This document shows, piece by piece, positions 25,210 through 33,372 of a stretch of DNA of 64,000 nucleotides (the first letter of the stretch is position 1; the number at the start of each line of letters is the position of its first letter). Below the pieces are notes generated by a model. That model was not told where the DNA came from, ran no database searches, and was given only the letters and a program-made list of their open reading frames with translations. The stretch covers positions 1 to 64,000 of the forward strand of contig NZ_CACVCH010000050.1 of assembly GCF_902729425.1 (NCBI RefSeq), written 5' to 3'. The translations under genes and the position numbers were made by a program. This stretch comes from Magnetospirillum sp. SS-4. GTDB taxonomy: Bacteria; Pseudomonadota; Alphaproteobacteria; Rhodospirillales; Magnetospirillaceae.

Positions 25210-26484
25210 ATGACCATGACCCATCCGCTTCCCGACACGGTCGAGGCTTGGCCCATCGACCGGTTGATTCCCTATGGCCGCAATGCGCGGACTCATTCGG
25301 ACAGCCAGGTTGCCCAGATCGCCGCCAGCATGGTCGAGTTTGGCTGGACCAATCCGGTGCTGGCCGACAGCCTGGGCAATGTCATTGCCGGGCATGGCCG
25401 ACTGGCCGCCGCCAAGTCCCTGGGGCTGACCACGGTGCCGGTGGTGATCCTCGACCATCTGACCGAAGCCCAGCGCCGCGCCTATATCCTGGCCGACAAC
25501 AAGCTGGCCCTGAATGCCGGATGGGATGACGAGACCCTGGCGGCGGAGCTGCACGCCCTCAACGCCGAGGGTTACGACCTCGACCTGATCGGCTTTTCGG
25601 AAGAGGAACTGGACGCCCTGATGGCCCCCCTCGACGACGAGGGCGACGGCCAGGGAGAAGGTGACGAAGACGAGATCCCCGAACCGCCCATCGACCCGGT
25701 AACGCGGCCGGGCGATTTGTGGATCTTGGGCCGCCACCGCCTTCTGTGCGGCGACAGCACCGTCGCCACCGATGTGGAGCGTCTGCTGGCCGGAGCCACG
25801 CCGCACCTGATGGTGACCGACCCGCCTTACGGGGTGGAATACGATCCCACTTGGCGGAACGAAGCCGGGGTGTCGTCCTCGGCCCGCACCGGCAAGGTCG
25901 CCAATGATGACCGCGCCGATTGGCGGGAAGCCTGGGCGCTATTCCCCGGCGAGGTGGCCTATGTCTGGCATGCGGCGATCTTCGCCAAGATTGTAGCCGA
26001 CAGCCTGGAAGCCAACGACTTCAAGATCCGCGCCCAGATCATCTGGTCGAAGAACCGCTTCGTCCTGGGCCGCGGTGACTACCACTGGCAGCACGAACCC
26101 TGCTGGTACGCCGTGCGCAAGATCGGCACCGGCCATTGGCAGGGGGCGCGGGATCAGGCCACCATCTGGACCATCGGCAACAACGGCGACGAGGACGAGG
26201 CCACCGTTCACGGCACCCAGAAGCCGGTGGAATGCATGCGCCGTCCGATCCTCAACAACAGCGCCGAGGGCGATTCGGTCTACGAGCCGTTCGCGGGCAG
26301 CGGCACCACGGTGATCGCCGCCGAAGCCACGGGCCGTATCTGCTTCGCCATGGAATTGAACCCCGCCTATGCCGACGTGATCGTCGGGCGATGGCAGAAG
26401 CTGACCGGGCAGAAGGCCATCCTGGATGGCGATGGCCGGAGCTTTGAGGAAATCGCCGCCGGGAAGGCGGTCAGCGCCGGGTGA
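25210..26484 (+). CDS. ParB-like nuclease domain / DNA methyltransferase fusion
   Basis: A 424-aa protein. The N-terminal ParB/Srx-like domain reads WPIDRLIPYGRNARTHSDSQ, then GNVIAGHGRLAAAKSLGL. An acidic linker (DDEGDGQGEGDEDEIPEPP) leads to an amino-methyltransferase with DPPY near residue 203 and the SAM-binding FAGSGTT motif near residue 360. The motif order matches the beta class of N6-A/N4-C enzymes. Phages use such enzymes to protect their DNA or to control expression. The specificity cannot be read. Confidence 0.9.
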   Translation: MTMTHPLPDTVEAWPIDRLIPYGRNARTHSDSQVAQIAASMVEFGWTNPVLADSLGNVIAGHGRLAAAKSLGLTTVPVVILDHLTEAQRRAYILADNKLALNAGWDDETLAAELHALNAEGYDLDLIGFSEEELDALMAPLDDEGDGQGEGDEDEIPEPPIDPVTRPGDLWILGRHRLLCGDSTVATDVERLLAGATPHLMVTDPPYGVEYDPTWRNEAGVSSSARTGKVANDDRADWREAWALFPGEVAYVWHAAIFAKIVADSLEANDFKIRAQIIWSKNRFVLGRGDYHWQHEPCWYAVRKIGTGHWQGARDQATIWTIGNNGDEDEATVHGTQKPVECMRRPILNNSAEGDSVYEPFAGSGTTVIAAEATGRICFAMELNPAYADVIVGRWQKLTGQKAILDGDGRSFEEIAAGKAVSAG

Positions 26485-26680
26485 TCCGGCGCAGGGAATG
26501 CTGGTACTTGGCGTCGGTGGGCTTCCAGTTCAGCGGCTGGCAGCCGAGGCGCAGGTCGCGCTCCCAGAATTCGAGGATCTGCTTGTTGGAATAGCCCTTG
26601 CCCCGGAAGTATTCGAAGTCGCTCTGCGCCCACATGGGGTGGGCCTTCAGGGCGGCGGTGGGGCGGACGGTCAGGGCCAT
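26471..26680 (-). CDS. Small phage protein of unknown function
   Basis: A 69-aa protein, MALTVRPTAALKAHPMWAQS, then SNKQILEFWERDLRLGCQPL. The stop overlaps the 3' end of the methyltransferase gene by 14 bp on the opposite strand. It starts two bases from the stop of the DUF6900-like gene, so the two form a unit. Confidence 0.55.
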   Translation of the reverse strand: MALTVRPTAALKAHPMWAQSDFEYFRGKGYSNKQILEFWERDLRLGCQPLNWKPTDAKYQHSLRRITRR

Positions 26681-26681
26681 G

Positions 26682-26873
26682 TTACTTGGCCTCCCGCTGT
26701 TCGTTCTGTTGGGTGCCTGCGCACCCGGCGGCGTAGGCCGCTCCCAGGGCTTTCTTGATCTGCCAAACCGCCAGTTCGTGGAAGTCCAGGCGGTCGCTGT
26801 TGCGGGTCTCCAGGGTTTCCAAGTCCAGGATGGTGGCGGCGATGTTCGCCAGGGCTTCGTCGCGGGTTTGCAT
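26682..26873 (-). CDS. DUF6900-like phage protein
   Basis: A 63-aa helical protein, MQTRDEALANIAATILDLET, then RLDFHELAVWQIKKALGAAY. It resembles the DUF6900 family common beside phage accessory genes. The start at 26873 is chosen because the upstream extension lies in the promoter region. Function unknown. Confidence 0.6.
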   Translation of the reverse strand: MQTRDEALANIAATILDLETLETRNSDRLDFHELAVWQIKKALGAAYAAGCAGTQQNEQREAK

Positions 26874-26965
26874 CGTGGTGTTCCTCCGTTTTGTTGGACC
26901 CACTAACGCTCTCCCGCGCAGGCTTATCAAGTCGATTAATCGATTACTTCCAACGGATTAGTCTG

Positions 26966-27175
26966 ATGCGCCAATCCCGCCATATGTCCCTGGCCGAGGC
27001 TGCCGCCAACGTGGTGATCGGCTACGGCATCGCGGTTGCCACCCAGGTGGTGGTGTTCCCGGTCTTCGGCATTCACATCACCCTGGCCGCTGATCTGGCC
27101 ATCGGCGGGATTTTTGCCATGATCTCCCTGCTGCGCGGTTTCGTGCTGCGGCGAATCTTCGAGCGGCTGCGGTGA
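26966..27175 (+). CDS. DUF7220-like small membrane protein
   Basis: A 69-aa protein with two hydrophobic helices (AAANVVIGYGIAVATQVVVF and LAADLAIGGIFAMISLLRGF) and a basic tail. The SLAEAAANVVIGYGIAV opening is characteristic of a family of small phage and plasmid inner-membrane proteins (DUF7220). Role unknown. Confidence 0.7.
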   Translation: MRQSRHMSLAEAAANVVIGYGIAVATQVVVFPVFGIHITLAADLAIGGIFAMISLLRGFVLRRIFERLR

Positions 27176-27242
27176 GACTTGGATTTGGAGCGATCCGAAT
27201 CTACTGTTCCCGATCACGATGCCAGCAAAAGAGAAGAATGCC

Positions 27243-27512
27243 ATGTCCAAATCGGCCCTTTCCAAGTCCATCCGTGCGGTGACCGGTTGCTCTGTTGCCC
27301 AGGCGGATGCCACTGTTGAAGCTGTCCTGGCCACCATCGTCGATGGTGTGAAGACCGACGGCAGCTTCCGTCTGATAGGCTTCGGCACCTTTGCCAAGGC
27401 CGAGCGTCCCGCGCGCCGGGGCCGCAATCCGAAGACCGGCGAGGCCATAGACATTGCCGCTTCGACCTCGATCAAGTTCAGCACGGCGGCGGCGCTGAAG
27501 AAGTCGCTGTAA
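27243..27512 (+). CDS. HU-family DNA-binding protein
   Basis: An 89-aa protein. SKSALSKSIRAVTGCS, then the RLIGFGTFAKAERPARRGRN strand and the DNA-binding arm NPKTGEAIDIAASTSIKF are the HU/IHF signature. A phage-borne architectural protein may shape recombination or packaging complexes. The ATG at 27243 follows AGAAGA. Confidence 0.9.
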   Translation: MSKSALSKSIRAVTGCSVAQADATVEAVLATIVDGVKTDGSFRLIGFGTFAKAERPARRGRNPKTGEAIDIAASTSIKFSTAAALKKSL

Positions 27513-27515
27513 GTC

Positions 27516-27713
27516 ATGGCCGTCAATCCCGAGCATGTGGCCCGTGCCGCCAATGATCTGCTGGATCACTATGGTCAGGCCGCTCTCGATGTGGCCAAGA
27601 CGCAGGTTGAACGCGCGTCAAGGGCAAGTGACCATCTTGCCCTTGACCACGCCCTGATGGTCCTGAGTGAAATCGAGCGCCATCAGGGCAGTTCGTCCAC
27701 ACCGGTGACGTAG
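27516..27713 (+). CDS. Small helical protein, paralogue of 58042-58248
   Basis: A 65-aa protein, MAVNPEHVARAANDLLDHYG, then LALDHALMVLSEIERH. It shares a recognisable pattern (V-x-RAA, YG, M-x-VL-x-x-x-ER) with the product at 58042-58248. It follows the HU gene by three bases. Function unknown. Confidence 0.55.
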   Translation: MAVNPEHVARAANDLLDHYGQAALDVAKTQVERASRASDHLALDHALMVLSEIERHQGSSSTPVT

Positions 27714-27880
27714 GCGTCGGCCTTGTTCCAGGACCCTTCGTCAAGTTCCCACTCGGTGTCGGCGCTCTCGTGCAGTTTCTCGAAGGCCGCCGTCTCGGCC
27801 TGCTCGGGCGTTTCGGTCTCGACCTGGACGATGGTACTTTCGGTGACGTCGCGGGTGATGATGACGCTGTAGCGGGGCAT
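27683..27880 (-). CDS. Small phage protein of unknown function
   Basis: A 65-aa protein, MPRYSVIITRDVTESTIVQV, a beta-hairpin-like start followed by an acidic, Trp-containing C-terminus (DTEWELDEGSWNKADAYV). It is convergent with and overlaps the previous gene by 31 bp. No family named. Confidence 0.55.
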   Translation of the reverse strand: MPRYSVIITRDVTESTIVQVETETPEQAETAAFEKLHESADTEWELDEGSWNKADAYVTGVDELP

Positions 27881-27889
27881 GGGCGGCTC

Positions 27890-28454
27890 CTATTCGGCGA
27901 TTCTGTAGGTGCGGCCCCGACCAGAGAGCTTCTCGCTGGTGATCGTCAGGCCCAGCTTCTTCTTCAAGGCCCCGGCAATGGCCCCGCGAATCGTATGATT
28001 CGCCCAGCCAAATTCTGCAGCAATCTCGTCAATGCTGGCCCCTTCAGGCCGCTTCAGCATGGTGATCAGGGCTTCCTGCTTCGTCCCCTGGCGGGTCTTG
28101 CGCGGCGTATTCGCGCCGTCGGCCTCCGTGGGCGCGGTTTCCGGCTGGTCGGCCATGTCCGTCGCCGGTTCTTCTTCCGGGGCGGTGTCCGCGCCCGTGT
28201 CGGCCATCATGCCCAACACCTCGTAGGCGGCGGGCGTGGCCCGCAAGGTGAACGGGATCCCGTCCTCGTCCTCGCGCCAGACCGGCATACCGGGTTCGGC
28301 GGGAATCTCCTCGGCCAGTTCCTTCTTGATCAGGCTGGTCAGTACCATCTTCACCGCGCCCCCCCTTCAAGGCGGCGGTGATGGGCAGCAGGAAACCGCC
28401 TTTGCGAGCGCAGGCAGTAGACAGGATGACGGCTTGGGTATCGGACAACGACAT
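27890..28454 (-). pseudogene. DUF3489 family gene, frameshifted at a G7 tract
   Basis: The start MSLSDTQAVILSTACARKGG (ATG at 28454, GGAGGG upstream) and the rest of the DUF3489 protein, from AVKMVLTSLIKKELAEEIPA to its C-terminal winged-helix-like RPEGASIDEIAAEFGWANHT, lie in different frames. The frames meet at seven Cs on the plus strand (28357-28363). Six instead of seven would restore one frame of about 187 residues. It may be a real mutation, a slippage-prone tract or an assembly error. Confidence 0.7.
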
Positions 28455-28577
28455 GGTGGTTCCCTCCGGGATGCGACGCGGGCCAGTCCCGCGCCTGTAC
28501 CACTCCAAGCCCCGCCAGCCAGAAGCCGGTCGGAGCCTGTCCCCATGAAGGTGGGGGGCGGAGGGAAAAGCGGCTGA

Positions 28578-28799
28578 TCAGGCGGCGAACTCGCCCTCCT
28601 GGAAGGCGCTGTCGGTAATGCGCTTCAGCATCTCGGCGTAGTGGGCCATGGTTCCGGCGTGGCCCCAGTTGATCTCGTCCGGTGACCAGTTGAAGTGGTC
28701 GGCGCTCAAGGCCTGGAGCCGGGCCAGCATGGCGTCGAATTTGGTCTTCTTGGCAATAAAGGCGTCGATGGCCTGGGTGTTGTCGCTGCGCTTCGTCAT
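28578..28799 (-). CDS. Small phage protein of unknown function
   Basis: A 73-aa helical protein, MTKRSDNTQAIDAFIAKKTK, then SPDEINWGHAGTMAHYAEML. A GGAGGGAACC leader like that of the DUF3489 gene precedes the ATG. Family not recognised. Confidence 0.6.
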   Translation of the reverse strand: MTKRSDNTQAIDAFIAKKTKFDAMLARLQALSADHFNWSPDEINWGHAGTMAHYAEMLKRITDSAFQEGEFAA

Positions 28800-28898
28800 G
28801 GTTCCCTCCGGTGTTCGTGGGACCATCCATCGCTCTGCCGGGCGATGACATCAACTCGATAAGTGTATTCGTTTATTGCTTTCTGCGGGGGCTCGCTC

Positions 28899-29447
28899 AT
28901 GGGGCTGTCGATACGCGCCTATGCGCGGCATCGCGGGGTCAGTCACGTCTCGGTGCTGCGGGCCGCCAAGGCTGGACGCATTCCCCAGGAGCCGGACGGC
29001 ACCATCGACCCGGCCAAGGCCGATGCCGCCTGGGATGCCCAGACCGATCCGGCCCGCAAGGCTCCGCCCCCTGCGCCGGAGAAGGCCACACTGATTCCGC
29101 CTGCGATCCAGGCATCCCCGTCACTACCGCCCCAGCGCGATTCTCTGCCCTCGACAGGCGCCAACTTCACCCAGGCCCGCACCGCCCACGAGGTCGCCAA
29201 GGCGCAGAAGGCCCGCATCCAGGTGCAGCGGCTGAAGGACGAGGTCATCGATCGCGCCAATGCCCTGGCCCTGGTGTTCAAGCTGGCCCGCCAGGAACGC
29301 GATGCCTGGGTCGGTTGGCCCGCCCGTGTCGCCGGATTGATGGCGGCGGAGATCGGCATCGACCCGCATGTGATGCAGGTTTTGCTGGAAACCCACGTCA
29401 GGGCGCATCTGAATGAGCTTGCAGACATCAAGCCGGACTTCCGCTGA
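28899..29447 (+). CDS. Terminase small subunit-like protein
   Basis: A 182-aa protein. The N-terminal winged HTH reads MGLSIRAYARHRGVSHVSVL, then AAKAGRIPQEPDGTIDPAKA, as in Nu1-like small terminases. A coiled-coil middle (AHEVAKAQKARIQVQRLKDE) and a C-terminal oligomerisation part follow. It overlaps the large terminase start by 35 bp, as expected for packaging genes. It should recognise the phage cos or pac site. Confidence 0.82.
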   Translation: MGLSIRAYARHRGVSHVSVLRAAKAGRIPQEPDGTIDPAKADAAWDAQTDPARKAPPPAPEKATLIPPAIQASPSLPPQRDSLPSTGANFTQARTAHEVAKAQKARIQVQRLKDEVIDRANALALVFKLARQERDAWVGWPARVAGLMAAEIGIDPHVMQVLLETHVRAHLNELADIKPDFR

Positions 29448-31365
29448 GTTTGACGGCGCGGAGTTGATCCTGTCGGCCTGGAGCGACGGAATGCAGCCCG
29501 ACCCGCTGCTGACCGTGTCGGAATGGGCCGACCAGCACCGGGTCCTGTCGTCGCGCGCTTCCGCCGAACCGGGCCGCTACCGCACCGCCCGCACGCCGTA
29601 TTTGCGCGAGATCATGGATTGCCTGTCGCCGTCGCATCCCTGCCGGCGGGTGGTGTTCATGAAGGGCGCCCAGGTCGGTGCGACCGAGGCGGGCAACAAC
29701 TTCCTGGGCTTCATCATCCACCATGCCCCCGGCCCGGTGCTGGCGGTGCAGCCCACCGTCGAGATGGCCAAGCGCAACTCGCGCCAGCGCATCGACACCC
29801 TGATCGACGAAAGCCCCATCCTGCGGGAACGGGTGAAACCGGCCCGCTCGCGCGACGCCGGCAACACCATGCTGTCGAAGGATTTCCCCGGCGGCACCCT
29901 GGTGATGACCGGAGCCAACAGCGCGGTGGGCCTGCGCTCGATGCCGGCCCGCTATCTGTTCCTCGACGAGGTGGACGCCTATCCCGCATCGGCCGACGAG
30001 GAAGGCGATCCGGTGGCGCTGGCCTGCGCCCGCATGGCCACCTTCGCCCATCGGGCCAAGGCGTTCCTGGTCTCGACGCCCACCATTCGCGGGCTGTCCC
30101 GGATCGAGCGGGAATACGAGGCATCCGACCAGCGCCGCTTCTTCGTGCCGTGCCCCCATTGCGGGACCATGCAGTGGCTGAAATTCGAGCGGCTGCGCTG
30201 GGACAAGGGCCAGCCGGGCAGCGTCCGTTATGTCTGCGAATCCTGCGACCAGCCGATCACCGAATCGGCCAAGGCCACCATGCTGGCGGCAGGTATTTGG
30301 CGGGCCACAGCGGTGGCCGAGGATCCCGGCACCGTCGGCTTCCACATCTCGGCGCTCTACTCGCCGCCGGGCTGGCAATCCTGGGAGAGCATCGCCCGCA
30401 TGTGGGAAGCAGCTCAAGGCAATGACGACGCGCTCAGGGTATTTCGCAACACCGTGCTGGGGGAAACCTGGGTAGAATCCGGTGAAGCACCCGACTGGCA
30501 GCGCCTCTACGACCGCCGTGAGACCTGGACCAACGGCACCGTGCTGGAGGGTGGACTGTTCCTCACCGCCGGGGCCGACGTCCAGAAGGACCGGGTCGAG
30601 ATCGATGTCTGGGCCTGGGGCCGCAACCTCGAAAGCTGGCTGGTCGACCATGTCGTCATCGACGGCGGGCCGGAACATGCCGAAACCTGGGCGGCGCTGG
30701 AGCGGGTACTGGGCCAGACCTGGACCCATGCCAGTGGCGCCGCCCTGAAGATCGCCCGCCTCGCCATCGACTCCGGCTACGAGTCGTCAGCGGTTTACAC
30801 CTGGGGCCGCAGGATGGGCGTCGGCCAGGTCTCGCCCATCAAGGGCGTCGAGGGCTTCAACCGCTCCAGCCCGGTGTCCGGCCCCACCCTGGTCGATGCC
30901 ACCGAGGGCGGCAAGAAGGTCCGCCGCGGTGCCCGCCTCTGGACGGTGGCGGTGTCCACCTTCAAAACCGAAACCTACCGATTCCTGCGCCTTGAGCGTC
31001 CCACAGACGAAGAATTGGCCGAGGGCGTCCGTTTCCCGGCCGGAACGGTGCATCTGCCATCGTGGGCGGACTCCGAGTGGTGCAAGCAGTTCGTCGCCGA
31101 GCAGCTGGTGACGGTCAAGAACCGGCGCGGCTTCACCAAGCTAGAATGGCAGAAGCTGCGCGAGCGCAACGAGGCGTTGGATTGCCGGGTCTATGCCCGC
31201 GCCGCCGCCTGGATCGTCGGCGCCGACCGCTGGTCGGAGGCCAAGTGGCGGGATCTGGAAAAGCAGGTGGCGGCCACGGACCACGCCAGCGACCCCGAAG
31301 CCGGGCAGGTGCGCCGGATCGCCCGCCGTCCCCGGCGGATCATCAAGTTCAGCGGGATGCAGTGA
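29413..31365 (+). CDS. Terminase large subunit (GpA family)
   Basis: A 650-aa packaging motor and nuclease. The ATPase signature is MKGAQVGATEAGNN (Walker A-like, near residue 83) and YLFLDEVDAYP (Walker B). A zinc-binding pair pattern CPHCG and CESCDQP and the C-terminal nuclease block starting around FLTAGADVQKDRVEIDVW (metal-binding D) are typical of lambda gpA. It cuts concatemers and pumps DNA into the prohead. Confidence 0.95.
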   Translation: MSLQTSSRTSAEFDGAELILSAWSDGMQPDPLLTVSEWADQHRVLSSRASAEPGRYRTARTPYLREIMDCLSPSHPCRRVVFMKGAQVGATEAGNNFLGFIIHHAPGPVLAVQPTVEMAKRNSRQRIDTLIDESPILRERVKPARSRDAGNTMLSKDFPGGTLVMTGANSAVGLRSMPARYLFLDEVDAYPASADEEGDPVALACARMATFAHRAKAFLVSTPTIRGLSRIEREYEASDQRRFFVPCPHCGTMQWLKFERLRWDKGQPGSVRYVCESCDQPITESAKATMLAAGIWRATAVAEDPGTVGFHISALYSPPGWQSWESIARMWEAAQGNDDALRVFRNTVLGETWVESGEAPDWQRLYDRRETWTNGTVLEGGLFLTAGADVQKDRVEIDVWAWGRNLESWLVDHVVIDGGPEHAETWAALERVLGQTWTHASGAALKIARLAIDSGYESSAVYTWGRRMGVGQVSPIKGVEGFNRSSPVSGPTLVDATEGGKKVRRGARLWTVAVSTFKTETYRFLRLERPTDEELAEGVRFPAGTVHLPSWADSEWCKQFVAEQLVTVKNRRGFTKLEWQKLRERNEALDCRVYARAAAWIVGADRWSEAKWRDLEKQVAATDHASDPEAGQVRRIARRPRRIIKFSGMQ

Positions 31366-31366
31366 C

Positions 31367-31576
31367 ATGACCCTCGACGACATGAAGGCGGAGCGGGAAC
31401 GGGTGCTGGCGCGGCGCAACTCCCTGGTCGCCCGCGTTACGGTGGGCGACCGCACCGTCCAATACGACCTCACCCAGGCCAACCATGTCCTGGCCGATCT
31501 CGACCGCCGCATCGCCGTGCTGGAGGGCAAGAAGCCCCGTCGGCGCATCCTCGCCGTCGCCACCAAGGGGCTGTGA
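31367..31576 (+). CDS. gpW-like head-tail joining protein
   Basis: A 69-aa protein, MTLDDMKAERERVLARRNSL, then RTVQYDLTQANHVLADLDRR, matching the short gpW pattern. It starts two bases after the terminase stop and lies before the portal gene, the lambda position. Confidence 0.85.
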   Translation: MTLDDMKAERERVLARRNSLVARVTVGDRTVQYDLTQANHVLADLDRRIAVLEGKKPRRRILAVATKGL

Positions 31577-31578
31577 CC

Positions 31579-33372
31579 ATGCTGGGGAGTTTCCGCCGTC
31601 GCCTCGGCGCCCTGATCGGTGGCTTCGAGGCCGCCCAGGGCAGCCGCCGGCTCAAGGGCTTCCAGCCCAGCCGCGCCCACGTCAACACCCTGATCGCCGC
31701 CGCCGGTTCCGACATCACGGCGCGAGCCCGCTATCTGGTGCGCAACAACGGCTATGCCCTCAATGCCGCCGAAAGCTGGACCGGCAATGCTGTCGGCACC
31801 GGCATCAAGCCGTCGTCGCTGATCGCCGACAAGGATCTGAAGACCCGGGTGCAGCAGTTGTGGCTGGCCTGGACCGACGAGTCCGATGCCGAGGGCCTGA
31901 CCGATTTCTACGGCCAGCAGCGTCGCGCCGCCCGCGAGGTGTTCATCGCCGGGGAGGTGTTCTTCCGCCTGCGCCCGCGCCGCCCCGAGGACGGCCTGAC
32001 GGTGCCGTTGCAGCTTCAGATGCTGCCATCGGAAATGCTGCCGCTGACCCGAACCGAGATCCTTCCCGGCGGCAACGTCATCCGCCAGGGCATCGAGTTC
32101 GACCGCATCGGGCGGCGGGCGGCGTACTGGTTCCTGCGCCGCCATCCCGGTGATCTCACCGACCCCGGTCTGGCCGGCGAGACGGTGCGGGTGCCGGCAG
32201 CCGAGATCATCCACATCATCGACCCGGTGGAATCCGGGCAGTTGCGCGGGGTGTCGCGGCTGGCCCCGGCGGTGGTGAAGCTGTTCCTGCTCGACCAGTA
32301 CGACGACGCCGAACTGGAGCGCAAGAAGATCGCTGCCATGTACGCCATGTTCGTGACCTCTCCGGCTCCCGCCGACGTGATCGACTTGGTTCCCGCCGAT
32401 GACGGTTCCGGCGACCGCATTGTCGAGGTCCAGCCCGGCCAGGTGGTGCCGCTGGAACCAGGAGAGCAGATCCAGACATCCGCCCCCGCCGATGTGGGCG
32501 GTTCCTACGAGCCGTTCGAGTACCGCACCCTGCTGCAGATATCCGCCGCCACCGGGGTGCCCTACGCCTATCTGTCCAACGACATGCTGAAGGCCAATTA
32601 CTCCAACTCGCGCATGGCGCTGCTGGAGTTTCGCCGCCGGGTCGAGGCATGGCAGCACTCGGTGATGGTGCATCAGATGTGCCGGGTGGTCTGGCAACGC
32701 TGGATGGACGTGGCGGTGCTGTCGGGGGCGCTCGAGATTCCCGGCTATGAGCGCAACCGCGCAGCCTTTATCGCCTGCTCCTGGCTGCCGCCGAAATGGG
32801 ACTGGGTCGATCCGCTGAAGGACGCCAAGGCCGAAATTGAGCAGATCGACGCCGGTCTCAAAAGCCGCACCCAGGCTCTGGCCGAGCGTGGCTTCGACGC
32901 CGAGCAGGTGGATGCCGAGATCGCCGCCGATAAGGCCCGCGAACAGCGGCTGGGGTTGTCGTTTGGGGCCACGCCGCCGGCAGCCCCCACCCATGACACC
33001 AGCCCCATCAGCAAGAGGATGGACATGAGCGAACGCGTCTTCAGTATCGACACCGTCAGTGAGGTGACGGGGATTTCACGAGCGAACCTTCACCAGATGA
33101 TTTGCCGCAGGCATTTCGTGCCCATCCACAGCACTCGAAATGGCGTTGCCCGCGACTTCACGCTGAGGGACATGGTGCATCTCGCCGTCGTTTCCGATCT
33201 GCGCTCCATCGGAATCGATCTCCGGCGGGCGGTGAATATGGTCGGCTCCTCGGCCGACGGCACAGCAGGGCGGGATATTGTCACCTGCCGCAGCGGCGAG
33301 ATCGAAATCACCGTCGATGTCGCCCGCATCGCCGACCGTGTCCGCGACCGGATGGCAGGGGAGCGGTCATGA
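31579..33372 (+). CDS. Portal protein with C-terminal MerR-like extension
   Basis: A 597-aa protein. Residues 1-480 match lambda gpB-type portals (RARYLVRNNGYALNAAESWT; AGEVFFRLRPR; YDDAELERKKIAAMYAMF; LSNDMLKANYSNSRMALLEF). The frame then continues without a stop into SERVFSIDTVSEVTGISRAN then FTLRDMVHLAVVSDLRSIGI, a MerR-like winged helix. Portals of this family normally end near residue 480. An AGAGG-preceded ATG at 33025 could start this part separately. Confidence 0.88.
   Translation: MLGSFRRRLGALIGGFEAAQGSRRLKGFQPSRAHVNTLIAAAGSDITARARYLVRNNGYALNAAESWTGNAVGTGIKPSSLIADKDLKTRVQQLWLAWTDESDAEGLTDFYGQQRRAAREVFIAGEVFFRLRPRRPEDGLTVPLQLQMLPSEMLPLTRTEILPGGNVIRQGIEFDRIGRRAAYWFLRRHPGDLTDPGLAGETVRVPAAEIIHIIDPVESGQLRGVSRLAPAVVKLFLLDQYDDAELERKKIAAMYAMFVTSPAPADVIDLVPADDGSGDRIVEVQPGQVVPLEPGEQIQTSAPADVGGSYEPFEYRTLLQISAATGVPYAYLSNDMLKANYSNSRMALLEFRRRVEAWQHSVMVHQMCRVVWQRWMDVAVLSGALEIPGYERNRAAFIACSWLPPKWDWVDPLKDAKAEIEQIDAGLKSRTQALAERGFDAEQVDAEIAADKAREQRLGLSFGATPPAAPTHDTSPISKRMDMSERVFSIDTVSEVTGISRANLHQMICRRHFVPIHSTRNGVARDFTLRDMVHLAVVSDLRSIGIDLRRAVNMVGSSADGTAGRDIVTCRSGEIEITVDVARIADRVRDRMAGERS
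33025..33372 (+). CDS. Possible in-frame nested MerR-like protein
   Basis: A 115-aa product if translation starts at the ATG at 33025, with AGAGG six bases upstream. It begins MSERVFSIDTVSEVTGISRA, a typical MerR-family HTH opening, followed by a DMVHLAVVSDLRSIGIDLRR helix. The same residues are also the C-terminus of the portal frame. Whether it is made alone, fused, or both cannot be decided from sequence. Confidence 0.5.
   Translation: MSERVFSIDTVSEVTGISRANLHQMICRRHFVPIHSTRNGVARDFTLRDMVHLAVVSDLRSIGIDLRRAVNMVGSSADGTAGRDIVTCRSGEIEITVDVARIADRVRDRMAGERS

Noticed and set aside
31141-32994. 617-aa minus-strand frame opposite the terminase and portal genes
   Set aside because: Antisense shadow of confirmed genes with no start context.
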